Positions 47,892 through 58,290 of a DNA stretch of 64,000 nucleotides are shown here, piece after piece (position 1 is the first letter of the stretch; every line of letters begins with the position of its first letter). Source of the DNA: Multifurca ochricompacta. Lineage: Eukaryota > Basidiomycota > Agaricomycetes > Russulales > Russulaceae. The DNA lies in NCBI GenBank assembly GCA_022496185.1, contig WTXG01000001.1, forward strand, positions 682,001 through 746,000. Reading direction: 5' to 3'. Below the pieces are notes generated by a model. The model made no database searches. It was not told the origin of the DNA and saw nothing but the letters and a program-made list of their open reading frames with translations. A program made the position numbers and the translations under genes.

Positions 47892-50269
47892 ATGTTTTAT
47901 TCTCGCATTCCTACACGCCCTATATACGCGCGATCTTACGCTACAGCATCTGTACATCCACCTCTTAGAGGCCTCAACTCAGCAGTACGTGAAAGGGCTG
48001 AAAAACTTTCTAGAGACTGGAAAGGTACAAGTGCTACCGGAGAGAACACAAAAAATTTCATTGGGGGGCAGTTTGTGCAGAGTAAGGCAATTCAGTGGAT
48101 CGATGTTGTTGATCCAGTGCGCCGTATATCCTACTTCTCATCCATTCGAACCTAAGATCGCGTTGTGACAGTCCACACAAACACTTCTCACTCGCGTTCC
48201 AGAAACAACAAATGACGAGTTCAATCAGGCGGTCGAGGCTGCTTCCGAAGCGTTCAAAACGTGGAGCAAGACAACGGTCTTAACTCGCCAGAGGTTCATT
48301 TTTGAGTTCGTCATAACAACGCGGTGGCATTTCAAACTTCACTTATGCTCACTTCCTCAGGTTACAGGGCCTTATTCGAGAGAATGCCGATTCCCTGGCT
48401 ACCAGCATAGTCCTAGAACAAGGAAAGACACTCCCAGGTCAGGTGTCTCACTATTTTTACCTCCAATATTTCTCTGAAACACGCTCGCAGATGCACATGG
48501 TGACATAACCCGCGGACTCCAAGTAGTGGAACATGCTGCAAGTGCGCCTTCGCTCTTGTTGGCTGAGAAAATCGAAGGTTTGTTTGTTCCTCTCTCTGTT
48601 TTATCTACCCCTATGCTTATATCTAGTATAGTCAGCCGAGATATGGATACCGAAGTTCGAAAGGTGCCCCTGGGTGTAACTTCTGCGTGCGTTTAGGAAA
48701 TTTTCCTTTGCCGCACCGGCTAACATTCTCCTACCAAGTATTGCTCCGTTCAATTTCCCTGCGTATGTTTTTTTTGCCAGTAAAATTGGCGCTTCGCATA
48801 ACAAATGTTAATAGCATGATCCCGCTATGGTCGATTCCTATGGCTACCGTTACCGGGAACACTCTTATTTTAAAGCCTTCAGAGCGTGACCCTGGAGCGG
48901 CGATGATCATTGCCGAACTTTGCCAAAGGGCAGGGCTTCCTCCAGGTGTCATCAACGTCGTGCACGGGACAGTTCCAACTGTGAACGCTATCTGCGATCA
49001 CCCCACAATCAAGGCAATCAGTTTCGTCGGAGGCGATCGTGCCGGGAGGCATATATACGAGCGGTATATTCTTCTTCTCACTATTGTTGTACACACCTTT
49101 GTTGATATCCGTCCGCCCTATAGTGGCTCGAAAAACGGCAAGCGGGTTCAATCAAACATGGGGGCCAAGAACCATGCCATACTCATGCCCGACGGTAGGG
49201 TTAGATGCATTGTCAGAGTGTACCAACTCATTCGCAGATAGCTAATAAGAACCTCACTCTTAATTCTATTGTTGGCGCTGCCTTTGGCGGTAAGTTTACG
49301 AACTCGCTATGATCGAGTTATTTTAATAAATCCTCTTTTGAAGCCGCTGGACAACGGTGCATGGCAATTTCTGTAGCTATCTTAGTCGGCGATGCTCAGG
49401 CATGGCTACCGGACCTTGTGAATCTTGCAAATCGCTTGAAGGTGTGCGGGGGATTCGAGAAGGATGTTGACCTGTATGCCTTTCTTGCCAATATCTGCAT
49501 GCCCATTTTTCATGCCACATAGCGGGCCCGTCATTTCCCCGGCTGCTAAAGAACGCATTCTTGGATTGATTGGATCTGCCGAGCAGGATGGTGGAAAGAT
49601 TCACCTAGATGGACGTCACATAAAGGTCCCCGGTTACGAACATGGCAATTTTATCGGACCAACAATTATCGAGGCGGACACCACTATGAAGTGTTACGAG
49701 TTGTAGTTTTCTCATTCATTGTCCCACGTATTCTAACATTTTACCCTAGACAGGAGATTTTTGGGCCTGTCCTCGTCATTCTCAAGGCAGACACCCTAGA
49801 CGAGGGTATTCAAATTATCAACCAGAACCGCTATGGTAATGGCACCGCAATCTTTACTCAGTCAGGTGCGACTGCAAGGAAATTCGAACATGACGTGAAC
49901 ATCGGTCAGATTGGAATCAACGTTCCTATTCCAGTACCACTTCCGATGTTTTCTTGGAGCGGAAATAAGGTAACATGCTACTTTCTTGAACTCGAGAAAC
50001 CGTGCTCATGACTTCTCTCTGCAGGCGAGTGCCTTGGGTGATCTTGGTTTCTATGGAAAGAGGTAATGCTTTACGAATGGAATGTTTCATCGATCCACTA
50101 ATGGCAATTCGCAGCGCCATCGAATTCTACACGCAGAAGAAAGTGAAGTCGATGATCACTCCCTACCGTTTTTTTGTTTTTAACATCTTCATAGACGACG
50201 ACAAGTCTCTGGAAGGCGGAGGATGCGCTCACTAGCCGGGCATCTGTTCATATGCCTACCCACCATTAA
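47892..50269 (+). CDS. Methylmalonate-semialdehyde dehydrogenase (acylating)
   Basis: Mitochondrial ALDH6-type enzyme: converts methylmalonate or malonate semialdehyde to propionyl-CoA or acetyl-CoA in valine and pyrimidine breakdown. The start at 47892 opens a basic presequence ([20 protein letters not shown]). Then [20 protein letters not shown], typical of the family, [57 protein letters not shown] and the active-site Cys in [12 protein letters not shown]. The C terminus reads [18 protein letters not shown]...MPTHH. Like its family it lacks the general-base Glu of other ALDHs. Around a dozen introns; the ones checked are GT-AG and in phase. Confidence 0.93.
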
Positions 50270-50400
50270 GATGTTTCGGGTAGCGACCATAGGATGACAA
50301 CATGTATATCCTAGTAGTGCAGGCGATAAGAATCACAGCCTCCGTGTGGGTGGCCAAGTCCTAACGAGACGTGCTGGCACAGATAAAATCTAAGTGATTG

Positions 50401-51031
50401 TCACAACGAAGCGGTGGGTGCCTTCGCTAGTGTGTCCAAAAAAGCATTGGATAATTGAACACATTGATGGTATGTGTCTTCGAATCCTTTCTACACAATG
50501 TTTTAGTGATTCGGGCTACGACACATCGCTCCGTTTCAACTCACGATGCCACCATAGTAGGGATCGGCAATTGGTCTGCCATCAAGGTAAGATCCCCATA
50601 GCTTGACGTCCGCAGTAGAGTCATGAGGTTTCATGCGAAATAAGTTGTCGAGGTTCGACTTATCGGAGGCCAGAATATGCGTGAAATTGTAAAAATCATT
50701 CGGACCCACTTGACGTGCCTCGTGTGAGATGTGGACACCAAACTATGAAAGATAGCGAATCTGTCAAATCACACCTCAGGGGATTGGAGCATCATAGACC
50801 TTGTTACACGTAGAAACAGTCCTGCGGTATTATATGAAAAACGCTTACACGGTGAAGGGAATCTGCAGCTTACCGCTCATCGGGTTCCTCGCTAATGTGA
50901 TACCCAGCCGTACCAGCACTATCGACGGTGAGGTCGATATTGCGTACCTTGGCGACGTGTCTGAGGACTGCTTCGCCCATCGGAGAGCGACATATGTTAC
51001 CCAGGCATACTACGAGAACTTTGGGTGCCAT
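50401..51031 (-). CDS. Low-molecular-weight protein tyrosine phosphatase
   Basis: Cytosolic phosphatase of the Ltp1/Stp1/ACP1 family. The start is ATG at 51029-51031 (MAPKVLVVCLGNICRSP). The catalytic P-loop CLGNICRS (C-x5-R-S) is at the N terminus, followed by MGEAVLRHV and VDSAGTAGYH. The second exon ends CNK, the third begins FGVHISHEARQV and contains ILASDKSNLDNL, and the general-acid loop DPYYGG follows with the Asp preceding it. After a short intron the protein ends KGFEDTYHQCVQLSNAFLDTLAKAPTASL. Length about 160 residues, as expected. It shares a 93-nt promoter with the SH3BGR-like gene. Confidence 0.93.
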
Positions 51032-51124
51032 GCCCGTTCTGATGAGAGAAGAGTAGTCACGATTGGCGATCAAATCATTAGAGTCAGCTCAGCTCGCGTA
51101 GGTCGGCGCTAGCCAGTAGCCACG
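51032..51124. promoter_or_regulatory. Very short bidirectional promoter (93 nt)
   Basis: Only 93 nt lie between the start codons of the phosphatase and the SH3BGR-like gene, both of which look active by conservation. It has TCAGCTCAGCTCGCG on the plus strand. Part of it must also be the 5' untranslated regions. Confidence 0.6.
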
Positions 51125-52104
51125 ATGGTATCCCCCCCATTCAAGTCTTTCTTACAACCATAGCCTCTCAGCCAGCTTTGCGGCAACGTCAAGGTGCTAC
51201 TATTTAATAGGCTTTGCTCTCCCACCGTATCGATTCGCTGATCGCCAATAGTGTAGAATACATCCTACGCATCCTTCAAACAAAGAATATCACATTTAAT
51301 TCCTATGACTTGGCCTCCGATGAGGAAGCAAAAAGACTTTGGAGGAGGAAGGCGCCTTTAGGTTAGCGGCACCCTTTGCGTGTGTGTGCGTTGGTTACTA
51401 GAGTGAATTTCGTACACTAGACAAGCAACAATTGCCAGGCATACTTGTCGGCGGGACGTGTCCTGGGGTAGGTGGCCCAACTGCTAGCGATGAATGTTCA
51501 CGCTAACCCTCGCAGTCCTTTGCAGACTTGTGAGGTTACTTCATGTAATTACTGCAAACACTTCCCTCACACTGTCTTCGATCCACAGCGAAGAAGCAGT
51601 GGAGTACGACGAACTCAAAACTTTTCTTCGCCTGAATGAAACCTGGGATGAATCCATCGGGGACACACGCCCTACACTCCCCGTAAAGCCTATCGGCGTA
51701 CCTGGTGCTTCATCGCCATCCCAGATGGCAAAGCCAGCTCACAGAGCGTTATTCAATGCCAGTCCTGCTTCGTCTCCATTGCGCGGAGCTGGGGCAGTGC
51801 CCGTAGACAAGGGATCTGTACGAAAATGTAACGAGTCGGAGTTTGACGCAGGAGATGAACTCTCTGGGTATGGCCTACAAGGGTCAAGGTTACTGAGGAC
51901 GACCTTGTCGCCCTCGTCGAGGAGCTTGGGCTCAATGGTGAAGAAGCCGGTGACCTCGTGAAGGGCTTGAGCGATTTCACGGAGAAGACCGATAAGAGAA
52001 GGAGAGAAGCCACCGAGGGAGAAGGTGCTCGTGAGGTGAAATCAGCGAAGAGCAGGATCGAGAAACGTGCAACCGAGACTGATATCGCAGGGGCGAGTAC
52101 CTGA
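51125..52104 (+). CDS. SH3BGR-like thioredoxin-fold protein (two bases short)
   Basis: Small protein with a glutaredoxin-like fold of the SH3BGRL family; no catalytic CxxC is seen, so a binding role is likely. The start is ATG at 51125. Exons 51125-51193, from 51257, then one with QQLPGILVGG, a 14-nt exon 51516-51529 and 51589-52104. Motifs: IQVFLTTIASQPALRQRQEYIL, ITFNSYDLASDEEAKRLWRRKA, DKQQLPGILVGG and FADFEEAVEYDELKTFL. A low-complexity tail ends in charged residues (SRIEKRATETDIAGAST). Exon 1 is 69 nt and needs 70 (C7 run at 51132-51138); the last exon is 516 nt and needs 517 (GGG at 51865-51867 or 51880-51882). With both bases the protein is continuous. Confidence 0.82.
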
Positions 52105-52479
52105 CTGTTCGACGCCGCAATCACTTTTCGGTTGCTCAAAGCAGCACCGCTGCGGTTGTAATGGAATACTTTATATGCGTTCTAACTTCACTTGGCGATA
52201 ATTATGTCTGACACGATCGTACCAGGTGAGGAATAAGAGGATGCCAGTGACCTTATCTCAAACAGCGAACGGGTTGAACGTACATGATTGACGAGGGCAT
52301 TGGATTGACCTATCTATGATGAGGCTCCCCTACAGCAGGGAAACACGCTAAAAGGCAGAGCCGATGCAATGCGACAGAAATAGCAACGTGATGCCGAGCG
52401 AATGGTGATACATGATACCATGATTGATACTACAATGTCCAAGTTCCATGAGGAACAAGAGACGCCCATACACGGGGTG
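52105..52479. other. Intergenic region between convergent genes
   Basis: 375 nt between the stop codons of the SH3BGR-like gene and the seipin gene. No gene, repeat or RNA is supported. Confidence 0.5.
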
Positions 52480-53723
52480 TCAATCACTGTCGGAACCTAA
52501 TTCCGGTGCCTTGGAACGGCGACGACGTCGCGGAGTGGGAGCCGTTTCGACTGACGGCATTTCGACTGATGGCAACGCGGTGACACCACTTTCCTGGTCC
52601 TGATATGGCCATGAAGACTAGAAGGATGCATACGAACCTACACAAACCTCTTGCTTCACGTGGCCAACACTCTCACTTCTCTTTAATGATCGTTCCGGGC
52701 TCGCTTCCCATCCAACGCATCGTGCAATGCTCTGGAACGGGCGGTTGGAACGCCCTTAGCGATCCCGGCTGCTCCGTCATGGTACTGCCACCGAAGTGCA
52801 GGGATGAGGCAGATGGCCAAGATGGAGAATGACGCCATAAGGAATATGGCGGAGGAAATAGCCCAGATAGCAAGGGAAATCTTGAAACGACCCCTCTGTA
52901 GGAAAACATGGAATCTAATTCCGAGCGAAGTAAAAAAAGAAACTGACCGTACGCCCTGAGGCCGTAGCCTGCCCTCGATGAAGGCAGTCAGCACGCTGAG
53001 TTCCTTTCCTTGGCCGGATCCAATGGACTTCCAGCTATCCTGTCTGCCTAATTCAACTCTGGCAGCCACGCGGCTTACGCCGGATACATAGCGGGACAGA
53101 AGAGGAATCTTCAGCGTCGTGGTTCTGGGATTCGACCAGAAAAAAGAGGAGGGAGGAAGAACGACCCCCTATCGACAGTTACGAGCGTATGGAAATCGGA
53201 GTTGACTAATGGACTCACAGGTTTGCGAACGGTTGTGAGAGTCCTGTTCGATGGGCCAGTCAATGTCAGGGTCGTCATGAAGTTGCCGAGGTCATAGTTT
53301 GATGGTGTAGCCGGAACAACGAGGTGGAGAGATATGTCGTAAGGTTGAGTAGGATTAAATGAGGTGAGCTGACTTTCAGCGAACGGTGGAAGCCCGTCAC
53401 TTGAAACGCGTTTTGAGTGGAGAATAAACCTGACCTTAGGTTGATACGCACCCGTACTGAAAGAAAAGAGGCGAGTCCCAGCTGACTGCGCGGCTATACC
53501 AGACATACACCCCCGAAATTATGGCAGGGATGACGAGTAGGGGGACCAAGAGGAAGAAAACGGTAAGTGGGATGAGTTGAGGGGCGATTGGACGCAAAAA
53601 ATATGCGATAAGAGAAAGTAAAAGCTCTAAAGGATATGTGAAGATGGTGTATGCTAGACGATATACCAGTGAGGGTTTCCTTTGTCTTGCTAAGATTTTT
53701 TTATCAAGGTTGTTGTCCGCCAT
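52480..53723 (-). CDS. Seipin (lipid-droplet assembly protein; one base short)
   Basis: ER membrane protein that forms rings at ER-lipid droplet contacts. The start is ATG at 53721-53723. The N terminus has a hydrophobic membrane segment (IPLTVFFLLVPLLVIPAIISG). The lumenal domain includes QPYDISLHLVVPATPSNYDLGNFMTTLTLTG, the seipin signature. The second membrane segment is FLMASFSILAICLIPALRW. The cytosolic tail reads ...SPERSLKRSES, then after the last intron DQESGVTALPS and ends RRRRRSKAPELGSDSD. Exon 52648-52895 is 248 nt but its phases (0 and 0) need 249: adding one base at the CCC of 52753-52755 restores A-K-G-R-S-N-R-P-F. As read it would stop at 52683. Confidence 0.86.
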
Positions 53724-53881
53724 GATTGGGAAGATGGGAGATTGGGAGAGGGGAGATGAGAGATGGGAGATGGGAGATGGGAGAGGAGGGGGGAGGTAAT
53801 AAATGGGGTGATAAATGGGGTGATAAAGGGTAATTTCAAGAAAGTGAAAGCGAAAGTGAAAGTGATATTTATCACGTGACC
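53724..53881. promoter_or_regulatory. Bidirectional promoter with TCACGTGA, seipin / unknown gene
   Basis: 158 nt between divergent starts. A perfect TCACGTGA sits at 53872-53879, 3 nt before the plus-strand ATG (53882) and about 150 nt from the seipin start. A GGGAGATGGGAGA-type purine repeat fills 53731-53790. Confidence 0.6.
53728..53796. repeat. GAGATGGGA minisatellite-like purine tract
   Basis: Imperfect copies of gggagat/gagatgggagatgg, all purine plus T on the plus strand, next to the seipin start. Confidence 0.85.
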
Positions 53882-54529
53882 ATGATAATGAACGACGTAC
53901 ACGTTCACTTCCACGTCCATGAATTATTGGGGTGTTCGCCTTCCTCTCAACAGCTCACAGCAGCACTCTCTTCATGGGGTTCTTCAAAAACTATACCTGA
54001 CGTCAAATCTTATCCCGACGCCGTTTACTTCAATTACTATACCCTCGGTCTGAGTCTTCTATTCGTTCCGGTCAACGGCTACGTACCTCTGTCCGGGGCG
54101 TCGCGTCAGGATTTGCAGGACGCGCACCTTATATTAGATGGCGTCGACATATATAACAACGCGCCATCTGATAACCACGACAGCAAGACGGGCTTCCGAT
54201 CCCGATCTTCCACATACTCATCCTTTCCTATCACTCCCATCACCATCACGTTGTCGCCGGAAAGTAAGGATGGTACATCCCGCCCCTCTGTTCTTAATGT
54301 TACCCAAAATTGGGTAGGCAAGGACTTTGTTGCTGTCCTAGGTGAGCCAGATAGAAAGGGTGGAGGTTCTGGCCCATCATCCGGCAGTATAGGGATCTGG
54401 GTAGAGTGGATCAAAGATGGCCTTATGGTTGAGTTCGGTGGAGATGACAGTCGAGGGCCTCAAGCTTGGGAGAAGGGTAAGGATGCACCGTGGAGGGTGA
54501 TCTCCATCTTCTCCCCAAAGAACAAATAG
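53882..54529 (+). CDS. Conserved fungal protein of unknown function, about 215 residues
   Basis: Not recognised. An intronless frame from the ATG at 53882 (MIMNDVH; the ATG at 53888 is also possible). Composition is that of a globular protein with low-complexity Ser/Asp stretches in the middle. Blocks that look structured are SYPDAVYFNYYTLGLSLLF, NVTQNWVGKDFVAVLGEPDRKGGG and GIWVEWIKDGLMVEFGGDD, and it ends WRVISIFSPKNK. No signal peptide or membrane helix. The missing introns are unusual for the window. Support is a long uninterrupted frame plus a clear promoter on the divergent side. Confidence 0.7.
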   Translation: MIMNDVHVHFHVHELLGCSPSSQQLTAALSSWGSSKTIPDVKSYPDAVYFNYYTLGLSLLFVPVNGYVPLSGASRQDLQDAHLILDGVDIYNNAPSDNHDSKTGFRSRSSTYSSFPITPITITLSPESKDGTSRPSVLNVTQNWVGKDFVAVLGEPDRKGGGSGPSSGSIGIWVEWIKDGLMVEFGGDDSRGPQAWEKGKDAPWRVISIFSPKNK

Positions 54530-54770
54530 TCGTGTCTCGTAACCGGTTTATCTACTCCTGCTGTTACTCGTCTCCTTCGTGAAAGGAAGATTCCGCTTCC
54601 CACTTTTTGGTTTTTCTCTTGCGCATTATCTTATTCGGTTTTTTGTTCATTTAATTGAGAAACGAGAAACGATTGCCGTTGGCACACGTGATAAGGCAAG
54701 TCGTCGAGTCCTGCAATAATGCTCGCAGTGCCCGTTTAGGCTTACTTCCATCATCTTCAAGCAGGGCACT

Positions 54771-55472
54771 ATGGCCGCTCCTGCGTCCTTCACAACTCTC
54801 GATCTAAGTGCAACATGGGTCATGGTTGGTTTCGCTCATCTCTCTGTGACTAACGTTGTGTTAACGCCATAAAGAATAAGAGTCTTAGTGACGATACGGA
54901 CGAAATCTTACGTCTACAGGGTGTAAGCTGGTTTAAGCGTCGGGCCATCAGCCTGTCCACTATCACTCTCTACGTCAAGCACTACAAGGACGACGCCGGT
55001 GTCGAGCACATCGATATTGACCAGAGACTTACAGGTGGAATCAGTGGGACTATTGAGAATCGCACCCTAGATTGGACTTTCAGGGACCATGAAGATCATC
55101 TATTCGGCCCAATTATTGGACGATCCAGAAGAGTGAAGCTTGATGAAATTGAAAATGAGTATCTTAGAAAAGGATGGCTTCCAGATACGGAGGAGCACGG
55201 TGCGATCAACTCATACGTGGAAAGCGATACCCCGGCGAGCCAGACCAAGTGGATTGCAGAGCAGGTAGGTTGGCTAAGCCTTCTACCTCGCTTATTCACA
55301 TGGAACATTGCTCGGTCAGATTTGGGGATTCGAACAAATAGAGGGCCAAAGATACTACGTTCGACACGTCGACTTCATCGGTCCGGAAGACGAACACATT
55401 CAAGCCCGTTTAGTTTATGATTTCTGTGAGCTCAGTCGAACAATAACTTGCACAGATCGGTCGGTTCCCTGA
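54771..55472 (+). CDS. Lipocalin-like conserved fungal protein
   Basis: Small cytosolic protein. The start is ATG at 54771. The first exon ends ATWVM, the next begins NKSLSDDTDEILRLQGVSWFKR and includes ISLSTITLYVKHYKDD and TLDWTFRDHEDHLFGPI; the third begins IWGFEQIEGQRYYVRHVDFIGPED and ends at a TGA at 55470-55472. An N-terminal G/S-x-W segment, the W-F-x-R pattern and repeated beta strands suggest a lipocalin/FABP-like barrel; this is an inference from pattern. About 190 residues. A ligand cannot be named. Confidence 0.65.
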
Positions 55473-55483
55473 CAACCACGTGT

Positions 55484-55527
55484 GCAGATGCAGGTGCAGA
55501 TGCAGATGCAGATGCAGATGCAGATGC
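55484..55527. repeat. (TGCAGA)n microsatellite
   Basis: About seven near-perfect tgcaga/tgcagg units just after the lipocalin-like gene stop, in the 273-nt gap before the LCCL gene. Confidence 0.92.
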
Positions 55528-55745
55528 TTCGGCTTAAGCGGGTAAAAAAATATGTATATTGATAGGCAGGGCAGGATGACCACACCACCGGTGTCTGGGC
55601 ATCCGACCCGGAATGCAATTGGGATCAGTTTTTTTATCACGCGCACGAGAAAGCCGTCATCACGGTTCACGGTTACTAGCCCCGCCCATGTATAGAATGA
55701 ACGACGAAAACTTCCCGCTTCTGTAAACCCAACTCGTGTAGTCTC

Positions 55746-57879
55746 ATGGAGGCTTCTCCGAATACCACTACAACTCTTCATAGGTCTCGGGAGTCCTTAG
55801 AGCGATACCTTGCCCAGCCTAAGGGTCATCATACACAAGTATCTGAAGAAGAGCTCGAGGGTCTGCCGCAAGTCGAAGGACAGAATCGTCGCTTTCATGA
55901 GTGGATTTCCATCACATGTCGCAAGCTTGAGTTGAATTATCCTCGAGTGACCCTACACACAAAACGGTTTCTTCTCCTTATGAGGGGGCCGAGGCCTGTA
56001 GTAGATTTACCAGGTGCGTCTTCATCTACGTGTAATAGAGAATATCAACAATGGCAACCCTTGTGTAATCTAGAGCCATCCCCATGGATCTCTGCTCTGA
56101 CATTTCGGGGGCGTCCATACGGTTTGCTACTTGAGAATCGGTTTGCACGTCTGGTCCGCCCCCTCAATGGGAGACTTTGGATCTTGTTATTAATGGGAGC
56201 AATTTACATTGTTGGTCTCTCCCTTCTCGTTCATGCACAATCCTATTCTTCTCCAGCCAAATCTTGGATAAGTTGCACATCTGCATACTGGAGTGCGAAC
56301 GATGGATGTGGGCTCGATGGGAGTGCTTGTGCTCCGTTTACCAACACTTCATTCGATTTCCGCTGTCCAGCTCAATGCTCATCTGTCAAAATCCAAAATC
56401 CGAGAACGATTGGAAACGAGCAAGCGAATTTTGTCCCCCTGGTTATCGGAGGAGGTGATGCCAATTTCACGTATCGTGGAGACAGCTTTCTTTGTGCAGC
56501 TGGGATACAGGCGTGAGTTCATAATTTTCTTTTCGGCCTTACTTTCATATATAAATGTCGAGTACTAGTGGTTTCATCAGCAACTCGAGAGGAGGATGTG
56601 CGACCGTTAATCTCATCGGAAACTTCACGAACTTCCTCCCACGTTCCTCCCACGGTCTCACATCACTCGGGTTCCCTACTGTCTTCCCCCTCTCTTTTAG
56701 GTTCTCCGCAACGTCTTCATTGAGTCATTGCGCAGATCTTCGCTCAGAAGCGTTGGTGGTCAATGTCTTGGTGACTGTCGCACTCTTTCTGGTGATTCGC
56801 CCGCGGCCTATCATTCTATTTTGGTGCATGATATCTATTGGATTCTGGCACATCACCTTGTTTTCTCAACCACGTTCCTTCCCCCCTGATATCGCAGATG
56901 GTTTTGGTACCTTCCTCCCTGTACTTTTCGTCTCTTACGCCTTCTGGCGGTCAGCATTTCGTTTTGTTCTGCCTGCTTTTGCCAAAATGCCGATAGAAGC
57001 CACGATATTGTATCTTGGACCGTACTGGACCACCGTTCTGGCAAACCTTACCACGGAAAGAATTCCCATAGACCGCCTGACGGCTGCAGACATCGTAGCA
57101 CAACCGGGAGGACTCGCTGCGCTCATTATCATCGTCCTCGTATTACTTGTCATTGTCATAAATCAAATTCGTGTCATTCGTAAAACGGGCTGGCTGCCAT
57201 ATTACCTTGGTTGGTACGCTCTCGGAGGGTTGGCGACCCTTGTTCTTGCACTTCTGCCCACTTTGAATCTGCGGCTTCATCATTACATTATCGCAATAAT
57301 CCTTATGCCAGGCACTGCGTTTCCCACCAGACTTTCAGCTATCTACCAAGGATTTCTGCTGGGGCTGTTCCTTAATGGAACGGGGGCCTTCGGATTCGAC
57401 TCAATGTTTCAGACCGCTGCTCAAGTAAGGCCCGATTCCGGATTCCGCGGGGGTGTCGTCATGTTAACTCTTTACCTGCAGCTGCGGCGAGATGGCATCG
57501 TTGGCACTGACCTCCCAAGCTTTGTCACGAATTCGACAAACTATAATTCTTCCGTGCCCCCCCCAGAACAAATTATTTTTTGGTCACCACTTCCCAGCGG
57601 AAAGGACTGGGATGGATTTGCGCTGTTGGTAGATGACGTAGAACGTTACGTTGGCACCGCGTTCAACTATTCTCTGTCAGCCTTGCATGGTGGCCTACCT
57701 CACTTTTTCAGACTAGCAGTATGCATCTCATCCTCCTCCTCCTCCTCCCCCGTCGATCCGTTTCTGAAATTTTATTTTTTTGGAAGTTTATTAAAGAAGG
57801 AGTAGCAGGAGATTTCACGAAGGCCGCAACACTGTGGCCAAATGGGACATGGATCGACCCAGTGCCTGGGCCGTCGTGA
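55746..57879 (+). CDS. LCCL-domain multi-pass membrane protein
   Basis: Fungal LCCL protein of unknown function, membrane bound. The start is ATG at 55746. The cytosolic N terminus carries SPWISALTFRGRPY. One membrane helix is about residues 130-155 (WILLLMGAIYIVGLSLLVHA). The LCCL domain follows with paired cysteines: SWISCTSAYWSANDGCGLD, SFDFRCPAQCSSVKI, FLCAAGIQAG and GCATVNLIG. Eight or so transmembrane helices come next, with a loop NSTNYNSSVPPPEQIIFWSP, ending in FIKEGVAGDFTKAATLWPNG...PGPS. The last intron uses acceptor ttggaag at about 57784. About 630 residues. Confidence 0.9.
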
Positions 57880-58290
57880 GTCGTGACTAATAATAGTGAT
57901 CGGGGTCTCGATGACTTAGGACTTCGCACGGGGGTTCCGGCGTTAGTTCATAGTTCATCTCTGCTCTCTGCTCTTGTCATGCAGGCCACCGCAGGTTACT
58001 CATCTGGGCATATGAAACGCTCTTGAATTCTGCTATCGATCTTCTTCGAGACACCCCTTTACTGCTCGTAGAGTACACTTACTCCCATTTCTGTGCTGTG
58101 TTTCCTGAAATTGTATCAACACCCATGAAGCATGCCCCGTGCGGCAACTAACTTGAAGCATGCTGAACGTGGGCTATCTCTCTCTCTCTCTGTCTTCATG
58201 GTCATAGCGATGGTAAAATAAATCCTATATATAGATTTCGTAAATGTCGGAAATGGGAAATGGCTCTGCAACATCTGCAAAGCAGACGCT
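57880..58290. other. Gap between the LCCL gene and the next plus-strand gene
   Basis: 411 nt. A (CT)n run lies at about 58171-58190. An ATG at 58260 is out of frame with the next gene. No other gene is supported. Confidence 0.45.

Noticed and set aside
55484..55527. Repeat array as a possible CRISPR or centromeric repeat
   Set aside because: It is a simple 6-nt microsatellite without spacers, in a short gap between genes.
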